From: Chloroflexota bacterium
GTDB lineage: Bacteria; Chloroflexota; Dormibacteria; CF-121
Reading direction: 5' to 3'
DNA length: 46,192 nt
Assembly (NCBI GenBank): GCA_005882775.1
Contig: VBDY01000132.1
Span: 1 to 46,192 of the forward strand
The position numbers and the translations under genes were made by a program. This document shows positions 41,924-46,192 of the stretch, in pieces (within the stretch, counting starts at the first letter, position 1; every line of letters begins with the position of its first letter). The notes beneath the pieces were generated by a model, which saw only the letters and a program-made list of their open reading frames with translations, was not told the origin of the DNA and ran no database searches.

Positions 41924-43346
41924 GGGGTTTCAGGGCTGCCTTCGCCCTCTGCAAACGGGCGAGCACCTCGGGCTTGCCCAGCACAACCATCGATTCGATC
42001 AGGGGTGGGGTCACGGTGCGGCCTGTCACCGCGACCCGGAGGGCCATGAACAGGTCGCGCGAGGCCCAGCCGATCCGGTGGGCCAGCTCACGCAGGCAGG
42101 TCTCGACAGGCTCGTGCGCCCACTCTGTCAGGCCCTGAAGCGCGGTCTCGCAGGCATCGATTGCCGCCGCTGTTGCCTCGACGTCCTTGCCTTTGGGCAG
42201 CAGCTGATCGGCCCGGTAGCCGTCGGGTCGGGTGAAAAAAAAGCGCAGCATGTCGGGCGCTTCGGCCAGCGTTCGGAGCCGCTCCTGTACCAGCGGGACC
42301 ACAGGTCGGACTCGCTCGACCGGTACTTCGCCCATAGTGGAGGCGATCCGGCGGGCCAGTTCATCCGGGCTCAACCGCCGGATGTACTGGCCGTTGAGCC
42401 AGTCGAGCCGCTCGAGGTTGGCGATCGCCGGGCTGGGCTGGACCTTGTCGATCGAAAAGCGCGCGATCAGATCCGGCATCGAGAGGATTTCGTCCTCGGT
42501 CCCCGGCGACCAGCCAAGGAAGGCGATCCAGTTGACGATCGCTTCGGGGAGGTAACCCGCCTCGCGGTACTCCAGCACGTCCTTCGCCCCGTGCCGCTTA
42601 GCCAGCGGTTTGCGATCAGGGCCGAGGACTAACGGTAGATGGGCAAAGGCAGGCACCGGCCATTGGAAAGCCTCGATCAGCAGCAAGTGTTTCGGGGCAG
42701 AAGGTAACCAACCATCGCCCCGAATCACGTGACTGATCCGGCTGTCGTGGTCGTCGACGGCGAACGCAAGGTGGTAGGTGGGGTAGCCGTCGGACTTCAG
42801 CAGCACGTGGTCGTCCAGGGTCTCGTTGCGAAACACCACCGTGCCCATCACCAGGTCGTGCAGGCTGGTGGTGCCTTCCGCCGGCATCCGTTGCCGGACG
42901 ACAAACGGCTCGCCGGCAGCGGCCCTGCGCGCGGACTCTTCCGGCGGGATGGTCGCGCACCGCCGGTCGTAGCGCTCGGGCTGCCTGCGAGCTCGCTGCT
43001 CCGCGCGCATCAGTTCCAGGCGTTCCGGCGTGCAAAAACAGCGGTAGGCCGCTCCCCGCCCGATCAGCTCATCCGCCGCGCCTCGATAGATCTCCTTGCG
43101 CTGCGATTGCACGACCGGTTGCTCGTCCCAGTTGAGACCCAGCCATCCCAGTGCCTCCTGGATCTGCTCCTGGCTCCCTGGTTTCAAACGCGCTCGGTCG
43201 GTGTCCTCGATTCGAAGCAGGAACTGACCCCGGCGCTGCCGGGCAAAGAGGAAATTGAATAGCGCCGTGCGGGCGCCACCCAGATGGAGTGCCCCCGTCG
43301 GGCTAGGAGCGTAGCGGACCCGTACCGGAAGCGGGCTCTCGCTCAT
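41916..43346 (-). CDS. gltX: Glutamate--tRNA ligase
   Basis: A 476-residue class I aminoacyl-tRNA synthetase. The HIGH-type motif is HLGG (21-24) in APSPTGALHLGGART, and the KMSKS-type loop is PLAKR (247-251). RIEDTDRAR and GYPTYHLAFAVDDHD-type blocks are typical of GluRS. The C-terminal anticodon-binding domain ends in LGKPEVLARLQRAK. It charges tRNA-Glu, whose CTC gene is at 784-858. TAGCAT stands 8 nt before the ATG, and GGGAG also lies there. A non-discriminating enzyme that also charges tRNA-Gln is possible and not excluded by sequence. Confidence 0.96.
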   Translation of the reverse strand: MSESPLPVRVRYAPSPTGALHLGGARTALFNFLFARQRRGQFLLRIEDTDRARLKPGSQEQIQEALGWLGLNWDEQPVVQSQRKEIYRGAADELIGRGAAYRCFCTPERLELMRAEQRARRQPERYDRRCATIPPEESARRAAAGEPFVVRQRMPAEGTTSLHDLVMGTVVFRNETLDDHVLLKSDGYPTYHLAFAVDDHDSRISHVIRGDGWLPSAPKHLLLIEAFQWPVPAFAHLPLVLGPDRKPLAKRHGAKDVLEYREAGYLPEAIVNWIAFLGWSPGTEDEILSMPDLIARFSIDKVQPSPAIANLERLDWLNGQYIRRLSPDELARRIASTMGEVPVERVRPVVPLVQERLRTLAEAPDMLRFFFTRPDGYRADQLLPKGKDVEATAAAIDACETALQGLTEWAHEPVETCLRELAHRIGWASRDLFMALRVAVTGRTVTPPLIESMVVLGKPEVLARLQRAKAALKPLN

Positions 43347-43410
43347 GGGCTCCCATGCTAACCGCCGCTCGTCAGAAATCGGCGCCTTCTACGTCACATC
43401 GGTAGCTGCT

Positions 43411-44160
43411 ATGCGCCATTACGCTCTCGGTTGCGTCAAAGATCCGTATGACCACCGCGATTACCCGATCGCCCGATACCTGCAGGCGGCCCCGCTGCCC
43501 GAACGCGTCGACCACAGCGACTGCCTCCCCCCGATCTTCGACCAGGGCGCCGCGGGCACCTGCGTGGCCTGTGCGACCGGGTATTACGACAAGAGCTTCC
43601 AGGAAGGCCTGGAGCACCGCTGGACGCTAGCCGATGCCCACCACCAGTTCTCGCCCATGTTCATCTACGGCCAGCGCCGGAATCAGAAGGGCGATTTTGG
43701 GATGACGATCCGGGAGGCAATGAAGATCGTTAACGAGCAGGGAATCTGCCCGCTGGACCAGATGCCCTACGCGGTCGAGCACATCAACGTTCCTCCCAAC
43801 GCCGAACAACGTAAGGCAGCCGGACCCTTTCGGTCCAAGAGCTACGCCCGGCTGAACCGCATCGTGGAGATGGAAGCCTATCTGACCGGAAACTGCTTCA
43901 TCGCCGGCGTGATGGTGCATGCAGGGTTCATGGACGCCCCCGGCGGCGTGATCCCGATGCCGGAACCCGGCGTCGAGTACATCGGCGGCCACGCCGTATG
44001 CGTGGTCGGCTTCGACCGCCGCAACCGGATATTCAAGTTCGTCAACAGCTGGGGGACCCAGTGGGGCGACCACGGCTACGGCTATCTCGAGTACGCGACT
44101 CTGCAAACGCTGCTGATGGACGCCTGGGGAATGGTCGACGCCCTCGACGATGCGGCCTGA
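43411..44160 (+). CDS. Papain-like (C1A) cysteine peptidase
   Basis: A 249-residue protease. PIFDQGAAGTCVACATGYYD has oxyanion Q45 and catalytic C51, IGGHAVCVVGFD has H194, and FKFVNSWGTQWGDHGYGYL has N212. The order Gln-Cys-His-Asn is that of the papain family. I see no signal peptide from this start, so it may act in the cytoplasm or use an unusual exit. ATG 43411 is used because GCVKDPYDHRDYPIARYL just after it resembles the usual start of bacterial members. An upstream ATG at 43345 would overlap the gltX start region. Confidence 0.88.
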   Translation: MRHYALGCVKDPYDHRDYPIARYLQAAPLPERVDHSDCLPPIFDQGAAGTCVACATGYYDKSFQEGLEHRWTLADAHHQFSPMFIYGQRRNQKGDFGMTIREAMKIVNEQGICPLDQMPYAVEHINVPPNAEQRKAAGPFRSKSYARLNRIVEMEAYLTGNCFIAGVMVHAGFMDAPGGVIPMPEPGVEYIGGHAVCVVGFDRRNRIFKFVNSWGTQWGDHGYGYLEYATLQTLLMDAWGMVDALDDAA

Positions 44161-44170
44161 GCCAACCCGC

Positions 44171-45160
44171 CTAGGGGTCGTGGAAGATGGCTACGATGCC
44201 GGCTCGACCGACGGCGACAAAAACCTTGTCGGTAGTCGAGTCGACTGCAATCGTTGCGGCATCCGGTCCGGTGCCGACCACGCCTAATGGCTTCAGGGAG
44301 ATGGTGTCGATAACCGAAACGTTTCGGCTGCCTGCGTTGGCCGTATACAGATGATGCGTGTGAGCGTTAAAGGCAATCTGGTCGGGGCCGCTGCCAGTAT
44401 CGATCGCCCCAAGACACCGGTCCAGAACCACGTCGATAACGCTGACTTCTTTTTTTCCGGCCACGAATAGCCGCTGCTGATCGGGATCGTAAGCGACCCC
44501 GCTAGGAGCCTTGATGTCGCATCCCTTATACGTCTTGGCCAGAGTCCGAGCCACCGGATCAATTGCCACGACTTCGTCTTTGTTGTTGATTGCCAGGTAA
44601 ATCAGGCCCTGGGTCTGATCGACGGCCATCAGCTCGGGCTTGCCCGGGACGTCGAGCTTGCCCAGCAGTTTGCGACTTGTCGCGTCGATGAATCCGACGG
44701 CGTTGTCGCTGCCCAGGCTCACGACGACCAGGTTGTGGGCCGGGTCGTATGCCATGGCGTCGGGAGAGCCACCCACAGTGAGGGTAGCCACGACCTTCAT
44801 ATTGACGACGTCGACCACTGAAACCGTGCCGTCCCCGCTGTTTGACGTAAAGATGAACGCCGGATCCGATATCACGGCAGTTGCCCGAACTCCGGAGAGC
44901 CCGGGCACGGACCCTATGAGTCGTTCGGAGGAAAGGTCCACCAGGTCAAGCGAGTTCGTGCTGCTATGCGGCACGTAAAGCCGGTTACGGCGCGGATCGA
45001 GGTTCAGCAGATCGACCGACGGTCGTCCCGTGTCGGCCGGGAGCTGGACATTTTTCCTGAACGTCAGTGGCGCCTGATAAGCGGTCGATGAGCAGGCTGC
45101 AAGGGAGGCAAAAGCCGCCAGGACGAATAGGCTCCGTGCCACCCCTCGACGGGCCGCCAT
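44171..45160 (-). CDS. Lipoprotein with YVTN-type beta-propeller
   Basis: A 329-residue protein. A lipoprotein signal ends in FASLAAC, with Cys as the lipid attachment site. The rest is a run of about seven blades, each of the form GxxPDAMAYDPAHNLVVVSL or VSVIDxxxxKxxxxI, as in YVTN/40-residue beta-propeller surface proteins. Such proteins bind ligands or partners outside the cell. No enzyme motif is seen. ATG 45160 is chosen because GGGAGG lies 7 nt before it; a TTG at 45199 is less likely. It is convergent with the papain-like gene, 10 bp apart. Confidence 0.86.
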   Translation of the reverse strand: MAARRGVARSLFVLAAFASLAACSSTAYQAPLTFRKNVQLPADTGRPSVDLLNLDPRRNRLYVPHSSTNSLDLVDLSSERLIGSVPGLSGVRATAVISDPAFIFTSNSGDGTVSVVDVVNMKVVATLTVGGSPDAMAYDPAHNLVVVSLGSDNAVGFIDATSRKLLGKLDVPGKPELMAVDQTQGLIYLAINNKDEVVAIDPVARTLAKTYKGCDIKAPSGVAYDPDQQRLFVAGKKEVSVIDVVLDRCLGAIDTGSGPDQIAFNAHTHHLYTANAGSRNVSVIDTISLKPLGVVGTGPDAATIAVDSTTDKVFVAVGRAGIVAIFHDP

Positions 45161-45236
45161 CACACCCCTCCCATCTTGTAGACCCGGCCCGCTAGCCAAA
45201 TAGGCGGCTCTGAGTATCAGCTTTTATGTATGGAGC

Positions 45237-45266
45237 TTGACATAGATCTAGGGGCCGGAATACGCT
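45237..45266 (+). promoter_or_regulatory. Candidate promoter of the repeat protein
   Basis: TTGACA (45237-45242), 18 nt, then TACGCT (45261-45266). It would give a leader of about 85 nt before the ATG at 45359. The -10 is weak. Confidence 0.4.
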
Positions 45267-45358
45267 TGTGCTGTACACGGAGTTGGACGAAGCGTTACGA
45301 GGTCTGACCCTCCGTGGCGGGGAATAGTTATCAAAACCAGGCTCGCTGGAGGGAGACG

Positions 45359-46192
45359 ATGGTAACCGCAGGCCACACATTTCTACGAACTACTCAGTAT
45401 GACTTAGACGGCGAAACAGAAGGTCTTATCTCACGGGATACCTGGTCTCTCAAGCTTTCCGGGCTGATCTGTGGCGTCCTCCTGGTGGTTGGACGCTCCG
45501 TGAGCTACGGGGCGGTCACCTGGACCGCGACCTACCACCAGGCCAGCTCACCGTTGACGGTCGTTATGCCGGTCAAGGCTCCAACCTATCCAGCCCCGTC
45601 AGTCCCCAAGACGATCCCCTCGACTGATCCGGCTGCTATCAGTAAGCGAAGCGCTTCGATGGAGGTCGTCGTCTTCTCACCTGGAAAGAATTCCGAGGGC
45701 GGGGATGACGGCGACGGCGATTCCAGCGCCGGCAATACAGGCAATACGGCCGCGGGAACGGGCACAAGCAATAATGGCAACGGCAGCGCCAATAGCCACG
45801 TCGGCAGTGCTGGGTCAGGGCCGGCGGCGACTGGTCAGGAAACCGAAGCCACCAACGGCAGCGCCGGGTCGGGCCCGGCGGCGACTGGTCAGGAGACCGA
45901 GGCCACCAACGGCAGTGCCGGGTCGGGTCCGGCTGCGACCGGTAATGAGACCGAGGCGACCAACGGCAGCGCCGGCTCGGGACCGGCAGCCACCGGACAG
46001 GAGACCGAGGCGACCAACGGCAGTGCCGGCTCAGGTCCGGCAGCCACTGGCCAGGAGACCGAAGCTACCAACGGCAGCGCCGGCTCAGGTCCGGCAGCCA
46101 CCGGTCAGGAGACTGAGGCGACCAACGGCAGCGCCGGCTCAGGTCCGGCAGCCACCGGCCAGGAGACCGAGGCGACCAACGGCAGCGCCGGC
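45359..46192 (+). CDS. Repeat-rich surface protein, truncated by the window end
   Basis: An open frame of 278 codons with no stop before the edge. After a polar N-terminus, residues about 35-55 form a hydrophobic segment (LSGLICGVLLVVG, then VSYGAVTW), probably a signal anchor. A Pro/Ser region and an acidic Gly/Asp stretch follow, then from residue 149 perfect tandem 18-residue repeats, consensus GSAGSGPAATGQETEATN. The Ser/Thr/Gly/Ala composition with regular acidic residues suits an extended, possibly glycosylated, cell-surface stalk. GGAGGGAG lies close to the ATG. The C-terminal domain is unseen, so function is open. Confidence 0.8.
   Translation, partial: MVTAGHTFLRTTQYDLDGETEGLISRDTWSLKLSGLICGVLLVVGRSVSYGAVTWTATYHQASSPLTVVMPVKAPTYPAPSVPKTIPSTDPAAISKRSASMEVVVFSPGKNSEGGDDGDGDSSAGNTGNTAAGTGTSNNGNGSANSHVGSAGSGPAATGQETEATNGSAGSGPAATGQETEATNGSAGSGPAATGNETEATNGSAGSGPAATGQETEATNGSAGSGPAATGQETEATNGSAGSGPAATGQETEATNGSAGSGPAATGQETEATNGSAG
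45803..46192 (+). repeat. 54-bp in-frame tandem repeat array
   Basis: Seven full units of 54 bp (starting at 45803, 45857, 45911, 45965, 46019, 46073 and 46127) and the start of an eighth at the edge. Differences between units are nearly all at third codon positions; the third unit has Asn for Gln. The array continues beyond the window. Confidence 0.95.

Noticed and set aside
45803-46192. Regular 54-bp repeats as a possible CRISPR array
   Set aside because: There are no spacers: whole units are repeated in frame, differing at third codon positions, inside an open reading frame.

Overview
The window is a compact, high-GC bacterial chromosome segment with a cell-envelope flavour. It carries MurT/GatD (lipid II amidation), MurJ, a class A penicillin-binding protein, FtsH, a Flp-type pilin, several secreted or anchored proteins of Gram-positive style, nickel superoxide dismutase and many HspR-like MerR regulators. 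I see no rRNA, CRISPR array, prophage or transposase. MurT/GatD together with lipoproteins and proline-rich anchored proteins suggests a single-membrane (Terrabacteria-type) organism. Chloroflexota, Dormibacterota or a deep actinobacterial lineage would all fit; this is inference, because no phylogenetic marker could be compared.

Layout. 1-3.7 kb: a VOC protein, tRNA-Glu, an excisionase-like HTH protein with a DUF5808-like partner, and a membrane-anchored proline-rich protein ending in a response-regulator receiver domain. 3.7-9.5 kb (minus): two tandem DUF3048 paralogues followed by a GH38 alpha-mannosidase whose frame is broken. 9.6-13.2 kb: trehalose-phosphate synthase and phosphatase, convergent and sharing a CTAG, flanked by two MerR genes. 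13.4-18.1 kb: a secreted TIM-barrel-like protein, FtsH, a receiver-MerR gene pair (minus) and two YtxH-like genes. 18.1-23.2 kb: PBP1A with a small membrane partner, a zinc-ribbon membrane protein, an unlisted CsbD gene, a lone MerR and a second receiver-MerR pair. 23.2-29.3 kb: C39-like peptidase, GH18-like protein, FGGY kinase, bactofilin-like membrane protein, tRNA-Gln. 29.4-33.7 kb: VOC protein, then murT-gatD-murJ. 33.7-40.9 kb: Pro/Thr-rich surface protein, SDR, small membrane protein, Flp pilin, MobA-like protein, DUF255 thioredoxin-fold protein, PfkB-like protein with a lost catalytic motif, dCMP deaminase. 41-46.2 kb: divergent sodN/sodX, gltX, papain-like peptidase, beta-propeller lipoprotein, and a repeat protein running off the end.

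Three patterns stand out. First, the receiver-MerR pair occurs twice with the same 16-nt overlap, in a window holding five MerR proteins and three receiver domains but no histidine kinase. Second, many genes have a TANNNT box 6-8 nt before the start codon, as expected for leaderless mRNAs; this helps choose starts for murT, the SDR, the PfkB-like gene and others. Third, three genes (GH38, otsB, mobA) have their N-terminal catalytic motif upstream of any in-frame ATG, GTG or TTG, and each reads in frame from the stop codon of the gene before it. Convergent neighbours overlap often, which shows strong compaction.
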